This document shows, piece after piece, positions 34,369 to 47,600 of a stretch of 64,000 nucleotides of DNA. The position numbers and the translations under genes are program-made. Every line of letters begins with the position of its first letter. The stretch's first letter is position 1. The DNA lies in assembly GCA_012931725.1 (NCBI GenBank), contig CM022945.1, positions 20,370,318-20,434,317 on the forward strand, read 5' to 3'. The notes beneath the pieces were generated by a model, which was not told the origin of the DNA, made no database searches, and worked only from the letters and a program-made list of their open reading frames with translations. Source of the stretch: Litsea cubeba. Taxonomy: Eukaryota > Streptophyta > Magnoliopsida > Laurales > Lauraceae.

Positions 34369-37300
34369 ATGGATCCTCGTTCCAATTGCTTGTTGAATCG
34401 ATTGGAGGGCATCGAAGAAGAGAACCCCACAAGCTGGTTTCCAATGTCGCTGCCTCCACCTGAAACACCAACAGAATCCATGGAGTTTTTGGCCAGATCA
34501 TGGAGCCTGTCATCTCTTGAGCTCTCAAAAGCTCTTAGAGACGCTTTTATTCAATCGCATGCCCTGGAGACTACTACTTGCTCTCTTGGTACAGAGGTGA
34601 CAAGCCCAAGTCCCACCACTTCTATCCAACATGCTCAAGGTCCAACCAGCTCTGGTGGTAGTCCCCCCAATCCCACCTCTACCAAGGAGACAGAAGATAT
34701 AAAGGTTTATTAATTTAACTCCAATGAACACTTGATTTGTGCATATTCGGCAAAAGTGGCCCCCATAGTTTGTCATCAAGCCATTAAACTACTTAGACCC
34801 ACTACTTCTAAGGCAATAGATGACTCTTCCTAACCTTCTTGCAAGAAAGTAGTCATGGGTCCTTAAAAAATTTTCAAGTGCCTTCCCATTTCCCAGGCCA
34901 CAAGTCACTCTCATTTATAAAGTACGTTGTCGTTCAATGGATGAGAGGTTAATTAATTTCACGATAGTTGACATAACCTCGGTACAACTGAAATCGCCAT
35001 GCTGCCATGCAATGAAAGAATTTACACGTACGACGCATGTTATATGTAACAAAGCACCCATCATATGTACTATCTCCCTCTTGATGTTTTGGGTTCCATT
35101 TGTTTGTGAACAAAGTATATGGTTGTTTCCATGGTACTGAGATATTGCCCCGTGCAGGAATGGCTTTTGGCGCTTGATCCGGATTTTCTATCCAAGCAAC
35201 GTTTCCTTGGAAATGGGGTACTTGTTGATGTTTTTTCTCCATTGCAGATATGATTTTATTTTTATCATCATCATTGTTAGGGGGGAGAGGGGAGGGGATC
35301 TTTTCACCTTGTCAAATAAGGATGTGTAGAAAAAAAAAATTTATACGATAGCAAACCATGCCAGTTCTACCAAACAGAGGAGAACAACGAGTACAATTCC
35401 ATTTACAGAAACAACAATTCATTGAAAGTATATGAATTATAAAATCCATATCAACTACCAAAAAGTATTGAATCATTTATAAATGGCTACTCGTGATACT
35501 CTTGTATTTGCTGGAACCAATGAGAAATGAATCCTACTACAAATATACATGCCTCCGTGATTGTGAGGATGGAGATCTTTTGTTATTATTGTTGTATTCT
35601 TCAGGTGTGCAAGAGTGTCGTGAGAGGAAAGTGCATGAGCAGATGGTTGAAAGATATGAAGGATAAGAAAAAGGAAGAGATTCGAACGCTCAATGCGCAA
35701 TTGCATGCGGCCACGTCAGTAGCAGGAGTGGCGGCTGCAGTCGCTGCCATCGTGGCAGCCACTTCCACGTCATCAGCGGCCACAGAAGACGAGTCTTCGA
35801 AGAAATCGTCTGTGGCGGTGGCTTCTGCCGCGGCATTGGTCGCGTCTCACTGCATCGAAATCGCCGAGGAAATGGGTGCGGATCGCGAACAAATCCTAAC
35901 GGCCATCAATTCAGCCGTTAACGCTAAAACGACTGGAGATATCATGACCCTCACAGCGGGGGCGGCAACAGGTAGTCAATATAAATCTAGCTATCTAATT
36001 TAGTTTGGAGTTGAGACCGAGACCACGACCACGACCACGACCCAATCGTAACCAAAATAAATAACAATCTGATGAAAGGAATTAGACCTGATTTCAAGGC
36101 CTAAGCATGACTGATTAATAATTTTTGAAACTCAACTTCACTAATATACTAGTAAATTATGATTTTGAGCGGTTTAGATTTTTTATAATAGACCCACACG
36201 GCTCGACTAGAAAAAGATCTGTTCCGTGCATGCCGGTAATATATATCATCGTGATCGTCATCATCAAAGCTTTACCCTTACCCTTATTATATATATATAT
36301 GTTGGGTCAGCTAAATGAATTCTTGTTCACCATCTCAATTTGTAGTCAATATTCCAAATAGGTTGCACTACTTCGCAACTTTTCTCGTTGCTTTTGTCGT
36401 ATCCTCTTCAATCTGGTCTCAACCAAAGCATGAACTACATTAGATGATCATGGCCATACAATATTATTCAATGAATGCGAGCCGTTGTTGTGTTCCCATT
36501 CAACCATTAAATTTGGAGGATGATGATCAAAGGCAGGATTTTTCAAGTTGGTAAATGTTTCGAGGTATATATAACCCGTCCATCATGGCATCAACTTTAT
36601 GGTCACCAACCTGAACCCAACGTTCAGAAGAGTTGGGGATGCTTTATGCGAAGAGTATATAATGCATCCAGTTCTACTTAATTACATCCCACACTCCAAC
36701 TATTCACAAGACTTGATCGTTCCAGGTCTGAGTGTCTGACCCCTTATTCTAATTTCTTACCTTATTTTATGTAAACCTGAATGACCAACAAACCTCCAGA
36801 TCAGAGAACTCAATTCTGTTAATTTGGCACAGCATTGCGTGGTGCTGCGGCTCTTAGGGCGAGGCTTCTTCACAAGGAGATACCACCACCATCTTTGTCC
36901 CTGGACACGAGAGCCCCTGAAGATAACATACAGGCTCAGACCTGCTTAGCCTTGAACTTCGTCACAACAGGTGGAGAGCTTCTCAAACGTACCAGAAAAG
37001 GTATGCTATATTACAAAAATGAATACCATTCCTGTTTGTAATATCATAGCTCTCCACTTTTATGTTGGTTTTTGAGTGTTTCAAAATTTTAAAAGGTTTT
37101 GTCCTTTAAAAAAAAAAGATGTATTGTTTTTCCTCTGCTTGTTTTATAAGTGGGTAGTGATGGCTTTATGTAAGTGCATAGGATCCCCATGTTCTGATAT
37201 ATCATATTAGCTTTACCAGCATTCGTGATAGACCACAACCGTTGTATGGTGGTCTCCAGGGAAACGACCATGTTTAATTCAGAACCATGTTACAATTTTA

Positions 37301-38063
37301 GATAAACAGAGACTGCTCTATAAAAAAATCTCGACGAGTGGGATGTAGTTGAGTTGGACTTAAGAGAGTACTGAGTCACTCTACTCATTCAAGGTTTACC
37401 AAGTCACTCTAGTTTTAGAGGAATCCTCCCAACAACCTTTCAAGATGCATTTGGGTGCACCTCAAACATTAATTAGAAAAATCAATATTATATCCTAGGA
37501 CACCATTTTCTACCTTTAGTTTTCACAGCCTGGATCGACATACAATATGTTTCAGATTCACGCTGATGCAAGAAGCACCCAACCTGACCAAGTATGGACA
37601 GAATAGCAGGAGTTTAACTACTTTGCTAATCCACTTGACAGAACCCAATGTGGAGGAATGCAGTTGATTAATCATCCAGTGTTTTTGGATTTCTCAAAAT
37701 CCATCATTGATTTGAGACAATCTCGCCATCTATCTTAAAATGTTGGCTGTTCGCTAAATTTCAAACTGTTAATTAGAGGATGCCCAAATATTTGATTAAA
37801 ATGGAGAATCCTAACACCCATTTGTTTGGTCGGTGTTGAGTTCCCAAGGATTTTGAAGCAATGCCTTCCTACCAAAAGGGCTAAAAGTGAAGGATCAATG
37901 GTTAAGATTCACAAGGAGCCTTTACTATCCTCCTATTTAAATGCGAAATTATTACCACCTATATTCAAGATATCAAATCCTACGAAAGTGATGGTCCCAT
38001 CTATATATTCACCTTAGATCCTTCACTCATGTCCCCTTTAATGCTTATTATTATTATTATGAA

Positions 38064-38095
<32 letters not shown>

Positions 38096-39152
38096 GGCTT
38101 TAGACCATGAATTTCCAGGAATTTAATGCCAATCAGGCAAAAAAGTCCTAAGCAAACAAGAGAGATTTCTCCAGGAAGAAAAAACAAACAAACAAACAGC
38201 TCTTTGTCTCTTATAGAGCTCATTTTAACAAACACATTATATAAGAGATCCCTAACTAACTCAGTTTATTATACAATAAATCTCAAACAAAGTAATTACA
38301 AAACAAATCCAACTACAGTATAACCTCCTAAACCAACATATCACTAACTGAACACCTTCTAAGAAACGTGTGGGCCAATTAAAAAGTCCAAGCATTGGCC
38401 TAATTGGGCTTTATTAGGTTTCCTGACAAGTTCATTTTGTAGGACCAGCTCAAATCTCGATGTCAGCTTATCACAACAATGCTAACAAGATACCTATGTA
38501 ATTCATTTCTTCTAATGTCTCTAACAGGGGATCTACATTGGAAGCAAGTTTCCCTCCATTTAGACTCAAATGGACAGGTAAATCCAACCAAAATTCCCAT
38601 GTTACTACAGAATCAGTCTAATTTCAGAATTTAGTATAGGAAATTATAAGCGATCAACACTATACACTTTTAAGAGCTTACAGTGCCTGTTGTGCCTTAA
38701 GACTGGTATTTTAAAGCTTCAAAAGTTCTGTTATTCTGTTAGGTTTTTGCGAATTCATTTAGTTTTTCATCTAATGGTAATTTGGAGGTTTGGACGCGCC
38801 AGGTCATCGTTAAAATGAGAAGTAAGCACATTGCTGGAACTTTTGTTAAAAAGAAGCAGAGTAAGCTTACTAAATATACTCATACCTCAGCATATATATG
38901 CATGTCCATTGTCTCAAAACAAGCAATATTGATTTTTCAGGTGGTGTTGTTGATCTATGCTGTGACGTCCCAGCATGGGATGGTAGAGATGGAGAAGAAG
39001 GGGGCCAACACAGAGCATACTTTGGGATTAAAACAGCTGACAGATTAATTGAATTTGAATGCAAAGATAAACACAACAAACAGATGTGGGTTGATGGCAT
39101 CCAGCACATGCTTCAGTATCGCGGCAAAATAAATAATAGCCTGTCGCTCTGA
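34369..39152 (+). CDS. VAN3-binding / FORKED1-like protein (DUF828 + PH-like), 436 aa
   Basis: Exons are 34369-34704, 35158-35217, 35605-35971, 36833-37000, 38528-38577, 38743-38860 and 38941-39152; all borders are GT-AG and the frame is continuous. The N-terminal motif MEFLARSWSLSSLELSKAL (residues 38-56), EWLLALDPDFLSKQRFLGNG (exon 2) and SRWLKDMKDKKKEEIRTLNA followed by an Ala/Val-rich helix (exon 3) are the plant 'auxin canalisation' DUF828 region. From about residue 304 a PH-like domain follows (GDLHWKQVSLHL, ARGQV-type strand, QHRAYFGIKTADRLIEFEC, QMWVDGIQHML). Family members (VAB/FKD1 and FL proteins) bind the ARF-GAP VAN3/SFC at the trans-Golgi/endosomes and act in PIN1 trafficking and leaf-vein patterning. 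The length fits the family. The ATG follows 'ttaggag' and is the first one in frame. The 1.5-kb intron 4 is repeat-poor; intron 3 holds an RTE scrap. Confidence 0.92.
36243..36400 (-). mobile_element. RTE-type LINE 3'-end fragment (intron 3)
   Basis: CATCGTGATCGTCATCATCAAAGC followed by 'gttgggtcagctaaatgaattc' and 'ccatctcaatttgt' parallels the fragments at 3844-3935 and 61408-61745. The TA run at 36286-36300 appears to be an internal insertion. Confidence 0.45.
38045..38093. repeat. (TTA)n microsatellite in intron 4
   Basis: About 16 TTA/ATT triplets with one interruption ('atgaat' near 38060). Confidence 0.9.
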
Positions 39153-39347
39153 AGAACAAGTTCCCCATATATCAAGAACAGTTCATTGATCCAGCCAGCC
39201 ATCACTGTTGTCATCAGACCAATCTCTTATTAAAAATGGGAAATTTTACTAAGATTATGGAATGGTGTGCTCATTAAATAATGAACTATATTCACTAGTT
39301 GAAACATTTGTCTCCAAACTAATTATGAAAAGCTGTACTCAGTATTT

Positions 39348-39727
39348 GGGTAATATTCAGGTGAGAACTAGTTCTCACATATTATATGAGAACTTTCTTG
39401 TGGGGCCCAATTATGGGCTCCATTTGGAGATGGGACTAGGGGGGATGGAAAGATCTATGTGAGACCACCCCAGGTATCAAATTTGATCCCAAACCCATGC
39501 CCCTAACCCTTTCATTCGTGGCCCACAAGTTTAATGGCTTCACATTCAAAAAAATATTCAACCCTCGATCCAACGGTTCAGTCCATTCGGATGTGTACCA
39601 ATCCTTGGGATTAGTGACTATCAGGGGGTTCCTTATTGGTTGGTAGGTTTGGATGGGTTGCTAGTTGGGGCCAGCAAAAAAGTTCTCATATAATAGGTGA
39701 GAACCAGTTCTCACTTGAATATTTCCC
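39348..39727. mobile_element. 380-bp MITE, termini GGGTAATATTCAGGTGAGAAC
   Basis: Inverted repeats of about 45 bp: GGGTAATATTCAGGTGAGAA... on the left and the complement of '...ttctcacttgaatatttccc' on the right. Each contains the small palindrome GTGAGAACYRGTTCTCAC, then ATATTATATGAGAACTTT. TATTT flanks both sides; the target duplication may be longer but eroded. The core (GGATGGAAAGATCTATGTGA, 'caaatttgat', 'gatccaacggttcagtccatt') is the one shared with 24925-25275 and 30161-30534. Confidence 0.75.
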
Positions 39728-40599
39728 TATTTTAAATTATCATGTTGCATCTTCTAACCAGTAGGCTGCAAATTCAAATTTCTAATTAGGGCATAATACA
39801 TGTGCCTGTGCCCTACATCAATTTGAAGGTTTATCCATTTAAACCAATTGCAACCACCAAGTAAGAAATGATAACTTATATACTAATTCAAAATGCCTCC
39901 AGTCATTTAACTTCATGTGCAAATCAGGAGTTCGGGTGACCGCAAACTAATGTGTTAGACTAAAAAGAAATGAAAAACAGACTTGGCAAAAATGTCTCAT
40001 CCAGCTATCCTGTCATAGAACAAAAATTATCACTACCATTACTTAATACTTGGGTAAGTACTTATCTACAAACTTGGATCAAAGCACTCTCTCAGTGGGC
40101 TCTTGAGAGTTATATTTAGTGGCAGGAAATATTGACTCACAAAATGGTTATGCAGAACTTGTCCATGAGAACCATTCTCAAGCACCCTGTAATAAAGAAT
40201 CTGTGATCGCCACATTAATGAATGAGCTCTAAAGCCAAGCATCAAAAACCAAAGACAACCATTCAATTCAAGTCGTATGTCATCATCATACAATGCAAAA
40301 GGTGTACATTTTATAGACTGTGACTACTATCCATGTTCCCGAATGGATATCCAAAAGAATAAAAAAATAATGCCCAAAATAAAATTAATGGAAATTTCAA
40401 TATGAAATCTCAGACACAAATTGAATTTTAGTTAAAAATGCTCATATTACTTTTATTTTTCGTTTGGATCAAAACTGAGAGTCTGGATTTCCCCATCTGT
40501 CTATGACATACTTCTCTTGTAACAAATGTCCATTACTCCACCATGGGGCCAAAATAATCTCATCCCCTCTAATGAGGCATCTTCAAATTTCACTTCTAT
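39728..40599. other. Gene-free stretch
   Basis: Between the VAN3-binding-like gene and the next retroelement relic I see no gene or delimited repeat. Confidence 0.45.
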
Positions 40600-40900
40600 A
40601 ATTAGTGGGTCCCACTATATTATTATCCAAGTGATAAGAGGTATCAGTTCTTACCTTTTAGGAGCGAGGGTAGACGTTGACCTCAACAATTCCTCCCTCA
40701 ACGGGACACCTGCCGCGCACCTGACTACCCGGCTCTGATATCATTTATAAGATCTTACACTCTATTGAGCTACCACTTATCCTAAAATCAAAATCAATTA
40801 GTGATAGAAAAACGACATAACAATAGTTTTATGGTGAGGGCGAAGGTTTGACCACAATTATGACCGCTTAAAAACGGAGGTGGACGTTGATATCTCAACC
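40600..40900 (-). mobile_element. LTR/TRIM-like remnant with primer-binding-site likeness
   Basis: On the minus strand, 'cgccctcaccataaaactattgtt ... agtggtagctcaatagagtgtaag' leads to TGATATCAGAGCC at about 40733-40745, one or two changes from the initiator-Met primer-binding site TGGTATCAGAGC. After it comes 'caacgtctaccctcgctcc', echoing the LTR-like part. The LTR-like block also occurs at 15655-15830. No coding sequence is present. Confidence 0.5.
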
Positions 40901-41189
40901 GGCGTTTACTCCCTAACCAGAGGGCTCCCTCTCGCCAGTGGGCAAGGGGCCCAGCCCCCTAAGATGGGATACCCAATATGAAAAAATGAAAAAAATTATC
41001 CGGACCCTCAAGTTAGCCCAAATCTGCCTCGCTGCACTGCAAATGTTTCAGTTCCCCTGCGGCAAATGTATGCTTCACACGTGTGGGAAAAACGAATCTG
41101 CTCAAGTTTGTTTGTTTTGCGGTCGCCATTTTCGTTATTAAATCGAGCACTAGTACCAGCACTAGCAGCAGATGATCGGGTGCAGGTAC

Positions 41190-41695
41190 ATTTACAGGTA
41201 CCCTTCTTCAATTTCCCCTTCTCATGCAAACAAAACCATCTCCTTCTTCTTCTTTTTGTTTTTTTTTTTCTTAAACCCTAGTTTCCTCTCTCGTTCTGTT
41301 TTCCAATTAGGGCCAGGGTCAGGCTTCTTCCTCTGGTCCTAAATTCATCACTTTTCTTCTTCTATCTCATCTCAAACCAGTTTTACTCTACTTAGATAAT
41401 TATACCTTCATATTCATTCATCTTCGCAATCTACTCTCTTTACCATTTAATCATTTGAGATTTGTTGTGTTGCGGATTTTAATGATTCCATATCAATTTC
41501 AAATTACAGAGCTGATTGCATATGGAAAATCTCAAATGTTGTCTACCTTCTGCCCAAGCCTATAGATTACTTTCAGGTTCTCTTCCAAATTACTTGTAGT
41601 TGTATGATTGGGATCCTTGGATTATTTACTAACTTGTTTAAGTTGTTAATTCTTAGGGTTATGTTCACTGTCCAAATTTGAGTTTGAATAGGAGA
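41190..41695 (+). promoter_or_regulatory. Probable promoter/5' leader of the ASCC1-like gene
   Basis: A pyrimidine-rich TTCTTCTTCTTTTTG tract followed by AAACCCTAG (41273-41281), a telobox-like word frequent near plant transcription starts of housekeeping genes, precedes the start codon by about 415 bases. A 5' UTR intron is possible. No TATA box stands out. Confidence 0.35.
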
Positions 41696-44600
41696 ATGGG
41701 TGGATCAAAACATGCACTAAATGCTACTGATCATAGCAAGAAGCGGAGAATGGAGACATCATTCTGGAGACCGGTTTCTACTCGATCAAATTCCGGTGAA
41801 GGTGCTCAACATTGACATTCTTAAAATATTATCTGGTTCATTCTTGCTTGTCAACATTGTCACAGATCTTTGTTCTTGGGCATTTGCTATCATTGTAATC
41901 TGTCATCATTATCATTGTTAGTTGCTGTTCTCTTGTAACAAAGCATTGTGATTTTTATGAATTGTTATCCACTGTCAGCTATGAATTCTTTTTGAATTGT
42001 AGGATGCTCAGAAAAGGATGCAAAGACATTTCAAGTAATTGATTCCAATGACAAGTCTGATGATGGGTTTCAATTTAAGGTGGAACATCTTAACACTTCT
42101 AGTTGCAATGTGGACATTCTAAATTCTAGTGCGGATGCCGGACCTATAACCGAGCAAGCTGAATTGCTAACTTTGACTTCTGTCGCTGTGCAATCTAATG
42201 ATCAGTCTGAAGCTTTGGAAGAAACATCTGCTATTTCTGGTAATATGGTAGATAACTTGTCTCAGAGTCAGTGCAATGTAAGTGAGCTCAAATCTTTTGA
42301 GAGCATTTATAAGGAGGAATTTAGAGAGGTTGGAATGCGTGAATTAGATATTGCTGTTCGCAAGGACAATGATGCTGAAAAGTATTCAACTTCGATTGAG
42401 GTATGCTCATGTACATGAATGCAAAAGCCAGTGCTTTCTATACTGTTTAATGCTTGTGTTTCTTGATTTACCTGGGATTTGTTTCACAAATTCACAAATT
42501 TAAAATCTGGCATCTCACAAGGTGATGGCACTGCTGTGACATCATTATGATGACATCGGCAGAAGGCTCCCACATGCTACAAATATCCCAAAAGCTGCAT
42601 ATCTGATTTTCCTGATATTTCATGAATTTAAGTGTTCTTATTTTACATTCTAGAGCACAATGTTTGAGGAAAAGTGTGTATTAGGGGTACTTTATCCACA
42701 TCCATCTTACTTTGGTGTGGAGAGGATTTTGTATGGTTTTTTGTTTTTGGTGTGTGGGTGGGTTTTTTTTTTTTTTTGGTTGGGGGGTGGAGGTTTTGGT
42801 ATTCTTAATTTTGTTTGGGGCTCCTTAATAGCCTTTCTGTGTAGATCATTATGATGGTGATTCTGAGGTTTCCATGGGGTACTCTTAAAAGGGCAGAGTG
42901 TCACTGATAAAAAAAAAAGAAGAAGAAAAAAAGAATGGGCAGAGTTTCAATATTTTTTTCTGGCTTTCTTTCTTGTTTCTTTTGGAAGGCTTCTTGGAGA
43001 TGATTTTGCTTTGATATGGTCTCTCTCTCAAAAATAAAATAAAAAAAATTATGAGACCCATTTCAATCCTTGTTTAAAATAAAGCCGACTTTTAATCAAT
43101 ATGCATGCATGATGTATAGGGACTACTCCCAGCTTTGAGAAGTCTTTGGAAATTAAAAGCCCCACCTAGAGTCTTGGTGTTTAGATGGTTAGCTCTCCGA
43201 AACAGAATCCTAACTATGGATAATTTAAGAAGAAGAAGTATGGTTGTGGTGAATGCTTGCCCTTTGTGTCTTAAGGACGAGGAGTCTGTGGATCATATTC
43301 TTCTTAAGTGCAACTTTGCCCATAGGACATGGAGTGTGGCGTTGGGTTGGTTTGGGTGTAGTTGGGTCCTCCCTAACTCTCTTTCTGATCTTTTTGGAGC
43401 ATGGATTTGTCCGTCTATGGCGCCTAGGGGAAAAGAAATGTGGAAGCTATCATTTTTGGTTGTTATATGGATTATCTGGAAGGAGAGAAACACAAGGCAT
43501 TTCAAAGGGATTGCTTCATATGTAAATTCAATTACCGATAAGATAAAGCTTTCTGTAGCTTTATGGGTGTCTATTAACCCAAATTTTCAAGGGATTCTGC
43601 TGGACCAAGTGTTGCTGAATTGGAAGGAAATTGCCCTATCTTATTAGCTCCTCTTCCGATCTGTTTGTCTTGTTTGGTTCTTTTCCTTTTTGGGTGTTCT
43701 TTGTAGCCTTTCAGTATATTTCTCTTGTACTGTCTGCTTTTTCTTAATGAAATTTACCGTTAAAAAAATGAATGCATGATCATGTTTCAGGATCCTTATC
43801 TAAGTCTATTATGTTTCTGCAGGTAGATGCTTCGTTGGTTCGTTTCATTAAGGGAAAAGGGTATAACTTCTTTCTAGTTATTTTGTTTTATTAATTGGAA
43901 ATGTTTTTGTTATGCAATTGGATGCTGATTAGATCATGTGGAGCTCATCTATTTGTACATCATATATTATTATCTTAGGGGATCTAAACAGAAGGAAATT
44001 GAGGCTGAAACTGGAGTAAGAATAATTTTCCCTTCATGGAAAGGGGAGGGTGCGATTGGTAAGTGAATCTAGAGCTAGATCAATTAATGTGAATTACTTG
44101 CATATGATATATATTTTGGAAATTTTCTTAGTCCATTTCTTCGTTGGGCAATATTATGAAGTACTAGAAATATGTATAATTTCCTTATCACTGCCATTTT
44201 GTTCAAGTGTGGATCAAGTTTGCAATAAAATTTGCAACGTAATTACTGTAATTAGTAATTTTATATTATTTCTTTTTTTTTTGGAAATTTCATATATTTC
44301 AGTAGAATTTATAGTTCATAACAACCCTCTATGTCTTTGTTAAATAGCAAGGCTTGTTTCTTTGCTAAAATTTCTGACAGGAATCCCAATTGTCTGGGCT
44401 TTTAAAAAATCTCTTCAAGAATTTCTTCTTTCTTAAGTGGAATTCTGAGAATCCTTGGATTCTAGCATTCTCAAATGCCCAACACCAAGTACTCCCATAC
44501 CTTAGCGGGCATTTGGGGTTTTAAGAATTTAGGAATTCTGGCAGATTTATGATGGAACTCTGGCGTCCTCAATAGTCATTTCAGACATGGGCACACTTAC

Positions 44601-47600
44601 GTTGTTGCATTTTATGGCTATGTGGAACCCATATATGAATTTCTTCATATTGGATGGAAGTATATGCCATATCTAGGAAATTACAAAATTTAATTATATA
44701 TATATTTGACATTTTAATATGTAAGAATTCCCTGTATTAGGATTCTTGTCCTTTTTTTTAATGGTTATCACAATTCGTTTCTTGATTTCTAAAGGTGAGC
44801 AGGCTTGGGTGTTGCATTTTGTGACTAAGTGGGACCCTCATTCATATGGTATAGTATGTACACATCAATGAGCACTCTAGTAGCTATGAATCTATATATT
44901 CATTCACCATAGTATCTATACATTTGAACAATTCCCGTCAAGAATTCTATTAGCTATGAAACAAGGAATTTATGGATTTTAGGATGCATGAAATTCTCAG
45001 GAAAAAATTCCAACATAAATGAAACAAGGAACTTAGGAATGGCAGTATTCAGCAACATTTCAAAAATCTAGCATTCCAAATTCTCTGCATCCAAATCCTT
45101 TTCAGAGACTGGCCCTTAATGTACGACTTTGTATTCATCTTAAATTCACATGAATTGTTGGTATGAGTCAGAGTTCAAATATTTCTTGATCGTTTCCGTT
45201 AGTCTGTTGCTCCAGATACTAGGATGAATATCTGGCTAGGCAGAACCTTCTCTATTGTGACAGACACATTCTCTATCGACATGATCAATTATAACAGGTC
45301 AGACACTCATATTCCGAAAAATAGCGAAACAATGGAAATCCACTGTTAAACTAATGGACTGCAAATCTGAGCCCTAAGTGACTCATTTTTATAGCGAAAA
45401 GTTAGGGATTCATGGTTCTTATGGACCTAACTCATTGAAATTCCATCCAGTAATACATAAAAATTATAAATTTCCAAAATAATAGATAGGAATATCACAA
45501 AATAGAGGCTATTTATGTTCATAATGTGCTTCTTCATGTACATTAGGAGTCACTTATTGAGCTCTCATGGGTTTGTATATCCCTTGTAGAAGGTCACTAT
45601 GGATTATTGTGTTCGCCATTGAGAATCAAAGAGATTGAACATGACATACTTGCACCCCCTTGTTGCGACAATGAGCACCTTTCAACTGCTATGCAGGATC
45701 TTGTCAACAGAGAATCATTTCTTGTCATATAGAAGTGGGCCCATCTTGTGTATGCTATCATACAAGATGCATTTGTATCACAGTTGGAATTCATTGCCAC
45801 AACAACAAGGTTGAGGTTTTTAAGTCAGCTTACAGTTTATACTGTTGGGCCTTACTTTTTCTTTATATATTCTGAATGAAATGGCATTTGCCAGACCGTG
45901 GAACATGGCCTCCCTGATGCCTATTCATGCAACTTGTTTGAGTAGAATGTTTTTCGAACCACAGATTTTCTTTAGTTGTTTAAACTATTGCCGATACTTT
46001 ACCAGAATATTCTATTCTTATAATTTTTATGATATCCAGTATTACAAGGACTGATTCTGTTGATCGTCCAAATTAGAATAAGAAAAAGAAAGCCCTCAGG
46101 TTCCTGGATTTGTGAAAAATCACCAATATGACATGGTAAAATATTTGTAACGCCCCAAAATCCGGGCGCCTCGAATCTCGGGGTGCTACGAGAAAGTACC
46201 CAAGAGATGCGGAAAATCCAATAATATGATCAAGTGTGAATCTCATATGAGCAAGTAAATGGACAAAACCCTAAAATTTTATTTCACTTTAAGGGATTAC
46301 AAGGTACTTTCCGTAATTAAATTAACTATTCAATCCTAGGCCAACACAGCCAGTTACAAGCTAGGAAGCACGGATACATAAAAAAGGTCCCCGAATCCGT
46401 ATCCCGGACGTATCGGACACGGATACGTCCGGGATACATGAAATCCGTATCTGATTTAAAAAAATAATAATAATTATCGGACACATGCGGGATACGCACT
46501 GGACACGAGCGGGACTCGTTTAAGTGAAAAATAAAAAAAAGGGGGGGAAGAGGAGAAACACGTTTAAGTGAAAAATGTGGGAGAGGAGGAGAAGGAAAAA
46601 AAAGAAGAGAAGGAAAGAAAGAAGAGAGGAACCCTAACCTCACCATCGCCTCGCCAGTCGCCATCGCCGGTCGCCGTCACCGTCGTGACGGCTGGAGTCG
46701 ATGCGTGATGCAAACAACTTCGGTGCACGGTACTCCTCTTCTCTTCTGTTTCCCTTATTCTTCTTTTTTTGTTTTTTTGGTTGTGACTCGAATGGGGGCT
46801 TTGATTAGGGATTTGGTTGTGGACTCGGGGATTGGGAAGCGAATGGACTCGGCCGTTTGGGGTATTGGCTGGGGTTCGGGACAGTGGTCGGGTGGGTTTT
46901 TGTGATGGTGACTGGGTTTCTAGATGACGGTAGCTAGTGGTTCAAGCTGGGTTTTGTTGGATTTCGATTTTGAAGGGGGTTAATGGAGATGATGGGTTCG
47001 GATAGATGGGTTCGGATAGATAGTGGGGTATCGGTGGGGATTTTTTGTTGTCAAGGTTGGGTTTTTGGAAGAGGGGTTTGGCCGGGAGGTGATTAGGGTG
47101 CTGGGAATCTCTGAGATGGGGTACTGGGTCTGCGGATGACATAAAGGTGGTTTCTGGTGGAGGCCGTCCGAGTTGGGAATGGATTCTGATGACTCAGGAA
47201 GGGATCTGGGCTCGTCGCTTCCAAGCATATGCGCCATCTATTGGGTCTTGATCTTCCATCATCATCGTTCCTTCTTTTTTAGTCTTTTTTTAGTTACTCC
47301 CTTTACTAGGTTTCTCCTCTTTCTGGATCTTTTCTGTATTAGGGTTTTGTATGCTGATATATACAGTATAGCATCTCATAGCTTTTGGAGTGGGTTCTGT
47401 CTAGGGTTTATTGTGTGGTCTGGGACAACATGAGCCCAACCTGAGTCTACCTGTCTTGGCTTGATATGGGCTCTGTTTTTAAGACCCTTGGGCTCTGTTT
47501 TCTGGACCTATGAATACTTGAAGGCCTGGCTCAGTCGGGTATACATATATCAAATTAGCTGCGCTCGAGACAATCCTTTTGAGTCATATACAGACCTAAA

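Noticed and set aside
37826..38017. Small open frame in intron 4 of the VAN3-binding-like gene
   Set aside because: It lies between two well-supported exons, has no domain, and the surrounding AATCC/GGATTTT words look like an eroded MITE.
45845..46054. Possible extra exon of the ASCC1-like gene in intron 4
   Set aside because: The KH domain reads continuously from exon 4 (ending ...GEGAI) to exon 5 (VIEGTS...), with matching splice phase, so no exon is missing there.
46146..46200. Start of a complete LTR retrotransposon ending outside the window
   Set aside because: The matching TG...CA end and ATATT duplication at 51997-52002 show that the element closes within intron 4, and no gag-pol is present.
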